From Pseudomonas fluorescens (GTDB lineage: Bacteria; Pseudomonadota; Gammaproteobacteria; Pseudomonadales; Pseudomonadaceae): a stretch of 64,000 bases of DNA. Positions 50,518-60,290 of the stretch are shown here, one piece after another. Both the position numbers and the translations under genes were made by a program. Numbering within the stretch: position 1 is the first letter of the stretch; every line of letters starts with the position of its first letter. The DNA lies in NCBI RefSeq assembly GCF_902498185.1, contig NZ_CABVIX010000012.1, positions 1 to 64,000 of the forward strand, given 5' to 3'. The notes beneath the pieces were generated by a model. The model was not told the DNA's origin. It searched no databases and was given only the letters and a program-made list of their open reading frames with translations.

Positions 50518-52059
50518 TTACAACTGCGGACCTGCCGACTTGATGGCGTCCGACACGTCGAACTTCTTGAAGTTCTCGGTGAACAGCTTGGCCAGGCCCT
50601 TGGCGGCCTCGTCATAGGCAGCCTGGTCTTCCCAGGTGTTGCGCGGGTTAAGCAGCTGGGTGTCGACGCCTTGAACAGCCTTTGGCACGTCCAGGTTGAT
50701 GATGTCCAGGTGCTCGGTCTCCGTACCCACCAGCGCGCCGCTCTGGATCGCTGCGATCACCGCACGGGTGGTCGGGATGTTGAAGCGCTTGCCAACGCCG
50801 TAACCACCACCCGTCCAGCCGGTGTTGACCAGATAGACCTTGGAACCGAAGCCGTTGATGCGCTTGATCAGCAGCTCAGCGTATTCGCCGGCCGGACGCG
50901 GGAAGAACGGCGCGCCGAAGCAGGTGGAGAAGGTCGACTTGATGCCGCCGCCCGAGCCCATTTCGGTCGAACCGACCAGCGCGGTGTAACCGGACAGGAA
51001 GTGATAGGCCGCCTGCTCGTTGTTCAGGATCGACACTGGCGGCAGCACGCCGGTCAGGTCGCAGGTCAGGAAGATCACGGCGTTAGGCTCGCCACCGAGG
51101 TTCCTCTCGGAGCGCTTGGCAACGTGCTCGAGCGGGTACGCGGCGCGGCTGTTCTGAGTCAGGCTGACATCGGCGTAGTCGGCTTTCTTGGCGTCGTCGA
51201 TAACGACGTTTTCCAGGACCGCGCCGTGCTTGATGGCTTTCCAGATGACCGGCTCGTTCTTCTCGGACAGGTCGATGCACTTGGCATAGCAACCGCCTTC
51301 GATGTTGAACACCACGCCCTCGCCCCAACCGTGCTCGTCGTCACCGATCAGGTAACGGCTTTCGTCGGCCGACAGAGTGGTCTTGCCGGTACCCGACAGA
51401 CCGAAGAACAGGGTCACGTCGCCTTCTTCGCCGATGTTGGCAGCGCAGTGCATCGGCAGCACGTCAGCGGCCGGCAGCAGGAAGTTCTGCACCGAGAACA
51501 TGGCTTTCTTCATTTCACCGGCGTAGCGCATGCCAGCGATCAGCACTTTCTTCTGCGCGAAGTTGATGATCACGCAACCGTCGGAGTTGGTGCCGTCACG
51601 CTCAGGCTCACACTCGAAGTTGGCAACGTTCAATACCTGCCACTCATCACGGCCGGCTGGATTGTACTGTTCCGGGTTGATGAACAGGCAACGGCCGAAC
51701 AGGTTCTGCCAGGCGGTCTGGGTGGTCATCTTCACCGGCAGGTAGTGCTCGGCGGCGGCCCCTACGTGAACGTGGGAGACGAAATGCTCTTGGGCGTTGT
51801 TGAACGCCTCGACGCGGTTCCACAGGGCATCGAACTTGTCGGCCGGGAACTTGCGGTTGATCGGGCCCCAGGCGATGGCGTCCTGAGTGGACGGCTCTTC
51901 GACGATGAATCGGTCAGCCGGCGAACGACCGGTGCGGTGACCTGTTTTCACGACCAGCGCGCCAGTTTCGGCCAGTTCGCCTTCACCGCGGTTCAGCGCT
52001 TCTTTTACCAGCTCATCGACGCTCAGGTCGGTGTACACGGTGTTGTTGGCTTGCGTCAT
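50518..52059 (-). CDS. pckA: phosphoenolpyruvate carboxykinase (ATP)
   Basis: A 513-residue ATP-dependent PEP carboxykinase, converting oxaloacetate to PEP for gluconeogenesis, needed when growing on the acids the left half of the window degrades. Motifs are RTGRSPADRF, the kinase-1a loop GLSGTGKTTLS, and kinase-2 FNIEGGCYAK; Arg/Lys around NTGWTGGGYGVG follow. Start ATG 52059 after GGGGAAT is chosen by homology. Transcribed alone with own terminator; promoter must lie in the 179 bases between it and hslO. Confidence 0.95.
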   Translation of the reverse strand: MTQANNTVYTDLSVDELVKEALNRGEGELAETGALVVKTGHRTGRSPADRFIVEEPSTQDAIAWGPINRKFPADKFDALWNRVEAFNNAQEHFVSHVHVGAAAEHYLPVKMTTQTAWQNLFGRCLFINPEQYNPAGRDEWQVLNVANFECEPERDGTNSDGCVIINFAQKKVLIAGMRYAGEMKKAMFSVQNFLLPAADVLPMHCAANIGEEGDVTLFFGLSGTGKTTLSADESRYLIGDDEHGWGEGVVFNIEGGCYAKCIDLSEKNEPVIWKAIKHGAVLENVVIDDAKKADYADVSLTQNSRAAYPLEHVAKRSERNLGGEPNAVIFLTCDLTGVLPPVSILNNEQAAYHFLSGYTALVGSTEMGSGGGIKSTFSTCFGAPFFPRPAGEYAELLIKRINGFGSKVYLVNTGWTGGGYGVGKRFNIPTTRAVIAAIQSGALVGTETEHLDIINLDVPKAVQGVDTQLLNPRNTWEDQAAYDEAAKGLAKLFTENFKKFDVSDAIKSAGPQL

Positions 52060-52163
52060 GAGATTCCCCATCCGGCCTGCGGCCGAGTGCTCCAAACGTT
52101 TTGTAGTTGTCTGTTTAAAACTACTACAGCGAAAAAAGTGGCCGGATTATGCCAGAAACGCCC

Positions 52164-52217
52164 AAAAAAAGTAGGGCCCTCCTGTCAGAACGGCGGTTTT
52201 CAGCCGTTCGACAGGAG
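52164..52217 (-). terminator. hairpin terminator of hslO
   Basis: Arms CTCCTGTC/GACAGGAG and GAACGGC/GCCGTTC make a 15-pair stem with one bulged A. On the minus strand a run of seven U (A-run 52164-52170) follows 8 bases after the stem, so spacing is looser than ideal. Confidence 0.6.
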
Positions 52218-52238
52218 TATCTCCTGAGGTGAAACGAT

Positions 52239-53138
52239 TCAGTGTCGAGTTTCTGACGGCTCGTCCGTCCCGCCGCTGGCAAACAGTTGCGCGATATCCG
52301 CTGAGTCGAAGAAGTAACGCTCGTTACAGAACTGGCAATCGATCTCGATCTGGCCCCCACATTCCTCGACAAGGTTCAGCGCATCGGTGTGGCCAAGGCT
52401 GACCAATGCGTTGCCAGAGCGCTCTCGCGAGCAGCTGCAGCGAAAGCGCAGCGGCTGGATATCGAACAGGCGTACGGCCTCCTCGTGGTAGAGGCGGTGC
52501 AGCAGGGTCTCGTTGTCGAGCGCCCACTCTTCTCCCTTGAGCGTGCTGCCCAGGGCGATGACATGCTGCCAGCTGTCTTCGCGCTCTTCTTCGTCGCGCT
52601 GGCGATCGACCGGCAGCTGTTGCAGCAGCAGGCCACGGGCACGCCCTTCACTGGCGGTGAGCCAGAAGCGCGTGTTGATCTGCTGCGACTGCAGGAAGTA
52701 GTTGGTGAAACACTCCGACAGGTTGGCCCCTACCAGGTCGACGATACCCTGGTAACGCTGGCCCTTGACCGGGTCGATGGTCAGGATCAGCTCGCCGGCG
52801 GGCATCATCTGCTCGAGCGTCGAATCGGCACCGATCTGCTCAGCCTCGTACCGGGCCATGCCACGGATGTCCCGCTCGCTGGAGCACTCGACCATGAGCA
52901 TCGGAATCGGGCCCTGGGACCGTGCCTGCAGCACCAGCAGGCCATCGAACTTGAGCGTACCGACCAGCAGCGCGGCGGCCGCCATCAGCTCGCCCAGGAG
53001 CTCGGCCACCGGTTGTGGATAGGGATGACGGGCCAGCACTTCGCCGTAGCTGCGATCAAGCGCGACCCATTCGCCGCGGACATCGCGGTCGTCAAAGATG
53101 AAACGTTGGGTGAAATCGGTGTCTGGCAAGTCGTGCAT
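52239..53138 (-). CDS. hslO: redox-regulated chaperone Hsp33
   Basis: A 299-residue Hsp33 holdase that is switched on by oxidation. The C-terminal zinc switch has CSC (FRCSCSRE) and CQFC (IDCQFCNE), the four Cys needed. The N-terminal substrate-binding domain shows TLKFDGLLVLQAR and GMARYE. It heads leftward toward pckA, with a terminator between. hslR lies just upstream on the same strand, as often in Gammaproteobacteria. Confidence 0.95.
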   Translation of the reverse strand: MHDLPDTDFTQRFIFDDRDVRGEWVALDRSYGEVLARHPYPQPVAELLGELMAAAALLVGTLKFDGLLVLQARSQGPIPMLMVECSSERDIRGMARYEAEQIGADSTLEQMMPAGELILTIDPVKGQRYQGIVDLVGANLSECFTNYFLQSQQINTRFWLTASEGRARGLLLQQLPVDRQRDEEEREDSWQHVIALGSTLKGEEWALDNETLLHRLYHEEAVRLFDIQPLRFRCSCSRERSGNALVSLGHTDALNLVEECGGQIEIDCQFCNERYFFDSADIAQLFASGGTDEPSETRH

Positions 53139-53281
53139 GAGTTCTGACTGTCTGAGAAGGGTGACAAAAGGTGCAGGCTTCAGGAAAAGCCCGAAATAAC
53201 GCTGATGCTATGAAATGGTGGCTGGTGCACCATTTTCCAAGTGTTGCCGGTCAGGTCGCTTGAGTGTAGTCCGCGCCGAGC

Positions 53282-53683
53282 CTAGTCGTAGCTGCCGTGC
53301 AACTGATGAATCTGCCGGCGCTGCTTCTTGGTCGGCCGGCCCTCGGTGGTCACCCCGACAGCGCCGGCCTTGCGCAATGCGGCCGCCTGCTCGCGGCGTT
53401 TGAGACTCTCGGCGGTTTCTTCATACAAGGTCTGGGCCTCGGGCGCCCCGCGCCGTACCACCGACAGCGCCTTCACCACCACGGTGCGCTCCTCGAAGCC
53501 GGTACGCAGGACAAACTCATCCCCCACTCTCGGCTCCTTGCCAGGCTTGCAGCGCTCGCCGCGGCAATGCACCTTGCCGCTCTCTATGGCGGCCTTGGCC
53601 AAGGCACGGGTCTTGTAGAAACGCGCCGCCCAGAGCCACTTGTCCAGGCGGACCTTGTCTTCGTCATCGGTCTTTTGTGCCAT
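53282..53683 (-). CDS. hslR: heat-shock protein Hsp15, ribosome-associated RNA-binding protein
   Basis: A 133-residue S4-domain protein that binds stalled 50S subunits carrying peptidyl-tRNA. The S4 core reads VRLDKWLWAARFYKTRALAKAAIESGKV; the tail is basic (RPTKKQRRQIHQ). ATG 53683 after GAGGAAAT is chosen; the frame runs 42 codons further up over non-coding DNA. A 143-base gap separates it from hslO. Confidence 0.93.
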   Translation of the reverse strand: MAQKTDDEDKVRLDKWLWAARFYKTRALAKAAIESGKVHCRGERCKPGKEPRVGDEFVLRTGFEERTVVVKALSVVRRGAPEAQTLYEETAESLKRREQAAALRKAGAVGVTTEGRPTKKQRRQIHQLHGSYD

Positions 53684-53791
53684 GGCATTTCCTCGAACGC
53701 TGTCTTTACGGAACTGTACTACCTTAACTTGCAGATGCAAAAAATCCGCGGCGTGCTTACAGTTCACAGAATTTTCCGCAGGTTGTGCATC

Positions 53792-54274
53792 GTGAAGACA
53801 TTTGACCATCTGACTGTGATCGGCCTGCGCGAGTGGGTCGCGTTGCCCGGTCTCGGAGTCGCGGGCCTGCGCGCCAAGATCGACACGGGTGCCAGTACCT
53901 CAACCCTGCACGCCACCGAGGTGGAAACCTTCGAACGTGATGGCGAGCCGTGGGTGCGCTTCAATGCGCACCTTGGCACGGTGGTGCAGCTGCGTCACCG
54001 CCGCTGCGAGGCGCCGCTGGTCACCATGAAGATCATCAAGAGCTCCAACGGCCATGCCCAGACCCGCTACGTGATCCGCACGCCCCTGGCGCTCGGAGAC
54101 CGGGTCTGGCAGGTCGAGTTTACCCTGGCCTGTCGCAAGGCCATGCGCTACCGCCTGCTGCTGGGCTCCAAGGCGCTGATCCACGGCCAGTTGGTAGTCA
54201 ACCCCGGCCTCAAGTACGTTCAGGACAAACCGGCCTTTGTGGCCACTCTCCCCCCTTTCACAGGTGCTGCATGA
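53792..54274 (+). CDS. rimB: RimB-like retropepsin-fold protease (ATP-dependent zinc protease family)
   Basis: A 160-residue aspartic-protease-fold protein of the group called ATP-dependent zinc proteases, with LRAKIDTGASTSTLHA as the DTGA catalytic motif. In P. fluorescens RimB works with RimA and RimK in modification of ribosomal protein S6. The GTG at 53792 is proposed because homology starts at KTFDHLTVIG; the longer frame upstream crosses hslR antisense. It overlaps rimK by 4 bases. No rimA gene is seen beside it. Confidence 0.83.
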   Translation: MKTFDHLTVIGLREWVALPGLGVAGLRAKIDTGASTSTLHATEVETFERDGEPWVRFNAHLGTVVQLRHRRCEAPLVTMKIIKSSNGHAQTRYVIRTPLALGDRVWQVEFTLACRKAMRYRLLLGSKALIHGQLVVNPGLKYVQDKPAFVATLPPFTGAA

Positions 54275-55176
54275 AGATCGCTGTCCTGTCGCGCAATCCG
54301 CGTCTGTATTCCACTCGTCGCCTGGTCGAAGCCGGTACCCAGCGCGGCCATGAAATGGTCGTCATCGATACGCTGCGCGCCTACATGAACATCGCAAGTC
54401 ACAAACCGCAGATTCATTACCGGGGCAAGCCGATGGAAGGCTTCGACGCGGTGATCCCGCGGATCGGCGCCTCGGTGACCTTCTATGGCTGCGCGGTATT
54501 GCGCCAGTTCGAGATGATGGGCGTCTTCCCGTTGAATGAATCGGTGGCCATCGCCCGCTCGCGTGACAAGCTTCGTTCGCTGCAACTGCTGTCGCGCCGG
54601 GGCATCGGCCTGCCGATCACCGGGTTCGCCCACTCCCCGGACGATATCCCCGACCTGATCCAGATGGTCAACGGCGCACCGCTGGTGATCAAGGTCCTCG
54701 AAGGGACCCAAGGTATCGGCGTTGTGCTCTGCGAAACCACCAAGGCGGCGGAGTCGGTGATCGAGGCCTTCATGGGTCTCAAGCAGAACATCATGGTGCA
54801 GGAGTACATCAAGGAAGCCGGGGGCGCGGATATCCGCTGCTTCGTGGTGGGGGACAAGGTCATCGCCTCGATGAAGCGCCAGGCCAAGCCGGGCGAGTTC
54901 CGCTCAAACCTGCACCGCGGCGGCAGCGCCAGCCTGATCAAGATCACCCCCGAAGAGCGCATGACGGCCATCCGCGCGGCCAAGGTGATGGGCCTGAGCG
55001 TCGCTGGCGTCGATATCTTGCGGTCGAATCACGGGCCGCTGGTGATGGAGGTCAACTCCTCGCCGGGCCTGGAAGGCATCGAAGTCACCACCAGCAAGGA
55101 CGTCGCCGGGATGATCATCGAACACCTCGAGAAAAACGGCGGGCCAAACCTGACCCGCACCAAGGGCAAAGGCTGA
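54271..55176 (+). CDS. rimK: ribosomal protein S6 glutamate ligase
   Basis: A 301-residue ATP-grasp ligase that adds glutamates to the C terminus of S6. ATP-grasp features are SRDKLRSLQLLSRRGIGLP, LVIKVLEGTQGIGV, VQEYIKEAGGADIRCFVV and the metal-binding VMEVNSSPGLEGIE. Its start is inside the rimB stop (ATGA). Its stop adjoins the envZ stop from the opposite strand. Confidence 0.95.
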   Translation: MKIAVLSRNPRLYSTRRLVEAGTQRGHEMVVIDTLRAYMNIASHKPQIHYRGKPMEGFDAVIPRIGASVTFYGCAVLRQFEMMGVFPLNESVAIARSRDKLRSLQLLSRRGIGLPITGFAHSPDDIPDLIQMVNGAPLVIKVLEGTQGIGVVLCETTKAAESVIEAFMGLKQNIMVQEYIKEAGGADIRCFVVGDKVIASMKRQAKPGEFRSNLHRGGSASLIKITPEERMTAIRAAKVMGLSVAGVDILRSNHGPLVMEVNSSPGLEGIEVTTSKDVAGMIIEHLEKNGGPNLTRTKGKG

Positions 55177-56493
55177 TCAGACCGCGTCGCGCGGCAGCAA
55201 CAGGCCCAGGGGAAGTTTGACCCGGGCCTCGAGGCCGCCGCCGGAGCGGTTGCGCAGCTCGACATTACCGCCATGCTGCGCGGCGATGCGCTTGACGATT
55301 GCCAGCCCTAATCCCGTGCCCTTGCCGCTGCGTGCCCGGTCGCCGCGTATGAACGGGTTGAAGATGCCTTCGAGCTCCGCGGGATCGATGCCCGCGCCGC
55401 GGTCAAGCACGCTCAGCACCACGTAAGGCGCGCTGAAATCGCCCGACACATACGCCGCTACCTCCACGCCCTGGCCTGCGTGATACAGCGCGTTGCCGAT
55501 GAGGTTGTTGAGCAGCCGCTTGAACGATACCCGGCGCAGCGGAAACGGTGGAATCGACTCCAGGCACAGGCGCACGCGCTCCTCGGGCTGGTTGAACGGC
55601 GCCACCACCTCTCGCACCAGGTCAGCCAGGTAGACCTGCTCCACCGGCTCGTCGCGCCCATCACGGATAAACGCCAGGAACTGATCGAGGATCGCGTCCA
55701 TGTCCTCGATGTCGCGGACCATGTCGTCGGTCAGGTCGTTGTCGCTGGGCAGCATCGACAGCGACAGGCGCAGCCGCGTCAACGGCGTGCGCAAATCGTG
55801 GGACACGCCGGCCAGCATCAGTTCGCGCTCACGTCCCGCCTGCTCGACATCCTCGGCCATCTGGTTGAATGACCGGTAGACCTCGGTCATCTCGCTTGGC
55901 GTATCGCTGATCGGCAGCCGTACGCTGCGCCCCTGGCCCAGTTGCCGCGCGGCGAACACCAGGCGCTTGAGCGGCTGGTTGAGCTGGCGCACGAATATCC
56001 ACGCCGAGGCCGTCGACAGCAGGCCGATGGCAAGGAACCAGCCCAGCACATTCCAGATTTTCTGCCCGCGCAGCGGGTGCGGATACAAAGGCACCTTCAG
56101 CCAGCCATCGCCCAGGCTCGGCGCATTCACCCACAGGGCCGGCGGCGCATGCACGCGCAAGCGGACCTCGGTGTCCTCGCCAAGCTCGGCCTGCATCTGG
56201 CGCTGGTAGATCTCGCTGTAGGGCCAGTGCTGCTCACCTTCGGGCACGCCGGAGCCGACCACGCGGATCAGCCCGGCAGCCTCGGCGATGCGGTCGCGGT
56301 TTTCTTCATCGGCGGCCCAGTAGGCACGCAGGGTCAGGGCCACGCCGTGGCTGTACTGGCGGTCGACCAGCACATCCTCGTTCATCAGCAGGTAGACCAG
56401 GGTCAGCGCCTTGGAGAACAGGACGACGATCAGCACAAGCCAGAGGGTGCGGGCGAAGAAGCTCTGGGGGAACCACAGGGGCGTTTTCATCAA
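55177..56493 (-). CDS. envZ: osmosensor histidine kinase EnvZ
   Basis: A 438-residue inner-membrane kinase paired with OmpR. Helices at about residues 12-35 and 150-175 flank a periplasmic segment of roughly 115 residues; a HAMP linker follows. The H box is GVSHDLRTPLTRLRL; N, D/F and G boxes are NNLIGNALYHA, DRGAGID and GKGTGLGLAIVKR. Size and order are typical. It follows ompR on the same strand after a 120-base gap, wide for this pair. Confidence 0.92.
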   Translation of the reverse strand: MMKTPLWFPQSFFARTLWLVLIVVLFSKALTLVYLLMNEDVLVDRQYSHGVALTLRAYWAADEENRDRIAEAAGLIRVVGSGVPEGEQHWPYSEIYQRQMQAELGEDTEVRLRVHAPPALWVNAPSLGDGWLKVPLYPHPLRGQKIWNVLGWFLAIGLLSTASAWIFVRQLNQPLKRLVFAARQLGQGRSVRLPISDTPSEMTEVYRSFNQMAEDVEQAGRERELMLAGVSHDLRTPLTRLRLSLSMLPSDNDLTDDMVRDIEDMDAILDQFLAFIRDGRDEPVEQVYLADLVREVVAPFNQPEERVRLCLESIPPFPLRRVSFKRLLNNLIGNALYHAGQGVEVAAYVSGDFSAPYVVLSVLDRGAGIDPAELEGIFNPFIRGDRARSGKGTGLGLAIVKRIAAQHGGNVELRNRSGGGLEARVKLPLGLLLPRDAV

Positions 56494-56613
56494 GAACAGC
56501 TACACAGTGCAAGCGCGAGCGCGGCTCGCTGGCTTTGTCGGCCCGCTACAGACGAAAACAGGGCGATCCATGGGATCACCCTGCCGCCGTGACGCGAGCC
56601 TACAGACGAAACA

Positions 56614-57354
56614 TCACTTGCCGGCATTGCCATCCGGCACGAAGACATACCCCACGCCCCAGACTGTCTGGATATAGCGGGGCTTGGACGGGTCAGGCTC
56701 GATCATGCGCCGCAGACGCGAAATCTGCACGTCGATGGAGCGCTCCAGGGCATCCCATTCCCGGCCACGGGCCAGGTTCATGAGCTTATCGCGGGTCAGC
56801 GGCTCGCGGGCATGCATGACCAGCGCCTTGAGCACGGCGAACTCGCCGGTGGTGAGCATGTGCACTTCGTCACCGCGCTTGAGTTCGCGGGTTGCCAGGG
56901 AGAGCTGATAGTCGCCGAAGCTGACTGTTTCGTCCTCGCTGCCTGGCGCGCCCGGCACGCTTGGCGCCTGGCGGCGAAGTACCGCCTTTACCCGCGCAAC
57001 CAGCTCATCGGGGTTGAACGGCTTGGCCAGGTAGTCGTCGGCGCCCAGCTCGAGGCCCTTGATGCGGCTGAGCTCATCGCCCTTGGCGGTGAGCATGATG
57101 ATAGGAATGTTGTTGTTCGCCGCGCGCAGGCGGCGGCAGGCAGACAGGCCATCTTCGCCGGGCAGCATCAGGTCGAGCACCACCAGGTTGAACACCTCGC
57201 GCGACAGCAGCCGGTCCATCTGCTCGACGTTGGGCACGGCGCGGGCGCGATAGCCCTTGCTGGTGAAGAAACGCTCCAGCAGGCTGCTCAGCCCGGGATC
57301 GTCGTCGACGATCAGTATCTTCTCGCCTTCGGCGTTGTTTGCAGTGCTGGTCAT
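56614..57354 (-). CDS. ompR: response regulator OmpR
   Basis: A 246-residue OmpR-type regulator: receiver domain with phospho-acceptor D61 (VVLDLMLPGEDGL) and Lys in LAKPFNPDELVARV, then a winged-helix DNA-binding domain (MLTTGEFAVLKALVMHAREPLTRDKLM...). It controls porins and envelope genes under osmotic stress. Leftward and followed by envZ; divergent from tex, with 228 bases of non-coding DNA between them in which no clear operator was recognised. Confidence 0.93.
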   Translation of the reverse strand: MTSTANNAEGEKILIVDDDPGLSSLLERFFTSKGYRARAVPNVEQMDRLLSREVFNLVVLDLMLPGEDGLSACRRLRAANNNIPIIMLTAKGDELSRIKGLELGADDYLAKPFNPDELVARVKAVLRRQAPSVPGAPGSEDETVSFGDYQLSLATRELKRGDEVHMLTTGEFAVLKALVMHAREPLTRDKLMNLARGREWDALERSIDVQISRLRRMIEPDPSKPRYIQTVWGVGYVFVPDGNAGK

Positions 57355-57582
57355 TGAAAACTCCTCTGATCTCGGCGCGCATTATGGCGTAGCGACGTTG
57401 GATCGTGCCGTGTGCATTGTTAGCAGATTTTTCCCATGGTGCCACTGTTGCCCAGCCTGGCTGGCCTGCCGCCATCACCGCAAGCCGGACATGGCGCGTA
57501 TAATGCGCCGCTTTCATCCAGCGTCGCCGGGACCTTGTGCCCAACTGCGGCCTCAAGCACTCACAATTTTTCAGGTGGTTTT

Positions 57583-59907
57583 ATGGACAGCATCAACAGC
57601 CGTATCGCCGAGGAACTGGGCGTTCGCCCACAGCAGGTCGAGGCGGCCGTGTCGTTACTGGATGAAGGTTCGACCGTGCCTTTCATCGCCCGTTACCGCA
57701 AGGAAGTCACCGGCAGCCTGGACGACACCCAGCTGCGCCACCTGGAAGAACGCCTGCGCTATCTGCGCGAGCTCGACGACCGCCGCGCGAGCATCCTGTC
57801 GAGCATCGAGGAACAGGGCAAGCTGACCCCTGAACTGGCCCGCGAGATCAAGCTGGCGGACACCAAGACCCGCCTCGAAGACCTTTACCTGCCGTACAAG
57901 CAGAAGCGCCGCACCAAGGGCCAGATCGCCCTGGAAGCCGGTCTTGGCGAGCTGGCCGACGGCTTGTTCAACGATCCGCAGCTGTCACCCGAGGAGGAAG
58001 CTGCCCGCTTTGTCGACGCGGACAAGGGCGTGGCCGATGTCAAGGCAGCGCTCGACGGCGCCAAGTACATCCTGATGGAACGCTTCGCCGAACACGCCGG
58101 CCTGCTCGAGAAGCTGCGCGGATTCCTCAAGCACGAAGCCGTGCTGACTGCCCGCGTGGTGGCCGGCAAGGAGGAGGAAGGCGCCAAGTTCCGCGACTAC
58201 TTCGCCCACGACGAGCTGCTGCGCGGCGTGCCTTCGCACCGTGCGCTGGCGATCTTCCGCGGGCGCAACGAGGGTGTGCTGAGCGCGTCGCTCAAGGTCG
58301 GCGAAGAGCTGCCCGGCACTCTGCACCCGTGCGAGCTGATGATCGGCGAGCACTTCGGTGTCGCGAACCGCGACCGCCCGGCTGACAAGTGGCTGGCCGA
58401 GGTGGTGCGCTGGACCTGGAAGGTCAAGCTGTACACCCACCTCGAAACCGACCTGTTCGGCGAGCTGCGCGACAGCGCCGAGAGCGAGGCGATCAACGTC
58501 TTCGCCCACAACCTGCATGACCTGCTGCTGGCCGCTCCGGCAGGGCCGCGTGCCACCCTGGGCCTGGACCCTGGCCTGCGCACCGGCTGCAAGGTGGCAG
58601 TGGTCGACCGCACCGGCAAGGTGCTGGACACCGCCACGGTCTACCCGCATGTGCCCCGCAACGACTGGGACCGCACCCTCACCGTGCTCGCCGCCCTGTG
58701 CGCCAAGCACTCGGTCGAGCTGATCGCCATCGGCAACGGCACCGCCAGCCGCGAGACCGACAAGCTGGCCGCCGAGCTGATCAAGAAGTACCCAGCCTTG
58801 CAGATGACCAAAGTCATGGTTTCCGAGGCCGGCGCTTCGGTGTACTCGGCTTCCGAACTGGCGGCCCGTGAATTCCCGGACCTGGACGTCTCGTTGCGCG
58901 GCGCTGTATCGATCGCTCGCCGCCTGCAGGATCCGTTGGCGGAGCTGGTGAAGATCGACCCTAAATCCATCGGCGTCGGCCAGTACCAGCACGATGTCTC
59001 GCAGGTGAAGCTGGCCCGCGGCCTGGACGCGGTGGTCGAGGACTGCGTGAACGCCGTCGGCGTCGACGTCAATACCGCCTCGGTGGCGTTGCTGACGCGC
59101 ATCTCCGGCCTCAACGCCACCCTGGCGCAGAACATCGTCACGCACCGCGACACCCATGGCGCCTTCGCAACCCGCGCCGCCCTCAAGAAAGTCAGCCGCC
59201 TGGGCGAAAAGACCTTCGAGCAGGCAGCGGGCTTCCTGCGCGTGATGAACGGCGACAACCCGCTGGACGCGTCCGCGGTTCACCCGGAAGCCTACCCGCT
59301 GGTCCAGCGCATCGCCGCCCAGACTGACCGCGACATCCGTTCCCTGGTGGGCGACAGCGCCTTCCTCAAGCGCCTGGACCCCAGGAAATACACCGACGAA
59401 ACCTTCGGCCTGCCGACCGTCACCGACATCCTCCAGGAGCTCGACAAGCCGGGCCGCGACCCACGCCCCGAGTTCAAGACCGCGTCCTTCCAGGACGGCG
59501 TCGAAGACCTCAAGGACCTGGAGCCGGGGATGATCCTCGAAGGCGTCGTGACCAACGTCACCAACTTCGGTGCATTCGTCGACATCGGCGTGCACCAGGA
59601 CGGTCTGGTGCATATCTCGGCGCTCTCGGAAAAGTTTGTCAAGGACCCGCGTGAAGCGGTCAAGGCCGGCGACGTGGTCAAGGTCAAGGTCATGGAAGTC
59701 GACATCCCGCGCAAGCGAGTCGGCCTGTCGATGCGCATGAGCGACACCCCGGGCGAGAAGGTCGAGGGCAACCGCGGTAGCCGCCCGCAGGGTGGTGGCG
59801 CGCGTCAGCAGCAACAGGCACCGGCCCGCCCGCGTGAAAGCGCTCCGGCGGCCAACAATGCCATGGCCGCGCTGTTCGCCAACGCCAAGCAGTTGAAGAA
59901 GAAGTGA
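57583..59907 (+). CDS. tex: Tex family transcription accessory protein
   Basis: A 774-residue nucleic-acid-binding protein. Regions in order: N-terminal helical Tex domain, YqgF/RuvC-like nuclease fold around residues 320-450 (LGLDPGLRTGCKVAVVD), helix-hairpin-helix around 500-560, and an S1 domain at about 650-720 (GMILEGVVTNVTNFGAFVDIGVH). A Gln/Arg-rich tail follows. ATG 57583 lies after GGTGG; the open frame starts earlier without homology. It overlaps the PaaI-like thioesterase gene by one base in TGATG. Confidence 0.95.
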   Translation: MDSINSRIAEELGVRPQQVEAAVSLLDEGSTVPFIARYRKEVTGSLDDTQLRHLEERLRYLRELDDRRASILSSIEEQGKLTPELAREIKLADTKTRLEDLYLPYKQKRRTKGQIALEAGLGELADGLFNDPQLSPEEEAARFVDADKGVADVKAALDGAKYILMERFAEHAGLLEKLRGFLKHEAVLTARVVAGKEEEGAKFRDYFAHDELLRGVPSHRALAIFRGRNEGVLSASLKVGEELPGTLHPCELMIGEHFGVANRDRPADKWLAEVVRWTWKVKLYTHLETDLFGELRDSAESEAINVFAHNLHDLLLAAPAGPRATLGLDPGLRTGCKVAVVDRTGKVLDTATVYPHVPRNDWDRTLTVLAALCAKHSVELIAIGNGTASRETDKLAAELIKKYPALQMTKVMVSEAGASVYSASELAAREFPDLDVSLRGAVSIARRLQDPLAELVKIDPKSIGVGQYQHDVSQVKLARGLDAVVEDCVNAVGVDVNTASVALLTRISGLNATLAQNIVTHRDTHGAFATRAALKKVSRLGEKTFEQAAGFLRVMNGDNPLDASAVHPEAYPLVQRIAAQTDRDIRSLVGDSAFLKRLDPRKYTDETFGLPTVTDILQELDKPGRDPRPEFKTASFQDGVEDLKDLEPGMILEGVVTNVTNFGAFVDIGVHQDGLVHISALSEKFVKDPREAVKAGDVVKVKVMEVDIPRKRVGLSMRMSDTPGEKVEGNRGSRPQGGGARQQQQAPARPRESAPAANNAMAALFANAKQLKKK

Positions 59908-60290
59908 TGCTGGTGCCTGAAGAGCTGGTCCAGAGTGCCTTCAGCCAGCTCCTGGGCTGCCGCCTGCAACGCCTCGAAGAGGGCGTTGCCGAGGTGGCCC
60001 TGGCACTGGAGCCGCAATTGCGCAACCGCGGCGGCAAGCTGCATGGCGGCGCAATCTTCAGCCTGGTGGACATCGCCATGGGCCTGGCCTGCTCCAGCAG
60101 TCACGGCTTCGACCGCCAGAGCGTGACCCTGGAATGCAAGATCAACTACCTGCGCGCGGTCAGCGAGGGCGAGGTGTCGTGTACTGCCCGGGTGCTGCAT
60201 GCCGGGCGCCGCACCCTGGTGGTCGACGCCGATGTGCTCCAGGGCGACAGATTGATCGCAAAGGCTCAGGGAACCTTCGCCCAGCTCTAG
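59907..60290 (+). CDS. PaaI-family hot-dog thioesterase
   Basis: A 127-residue hot-dog protein. The catalytic segment reads GGKLHGGAIFSLVDIAMGLA, with conserved HGG and Asp as in PaaI. It would hydrolyse an aromatic or medium acyl-CoA. The ATG at 59907 overlaps the tex stop in TGATG; a GTG one codon upstream is the alternative. Third small thioesterase-like gene in the window. Confidence 0.87.
   Translation: MLVPEELVQSAFSQLLGCRLQRLEEGVAEVALALEPQLRNRGGKLHGGAIFSLVDIAMGLACSSSHGFDRQSVTLECKINYLRAVSEGEVSCTARVLHAGRRTLVVDADVLQGDRLIAKAQGTFAQL

Noticed and set aside
53213..53235. hairpin AAATGGTG/CACCATTT after hslR
   Set aside because: Stem is A/T-rich with no U-tract in either direction; not strong enough to call a terminator.
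57985..59814. 609-codon open frame opposite tex
   Set aside because: Antisense shadow of Tex; the tex frame has complete YqgF, HhH and S1 domains.
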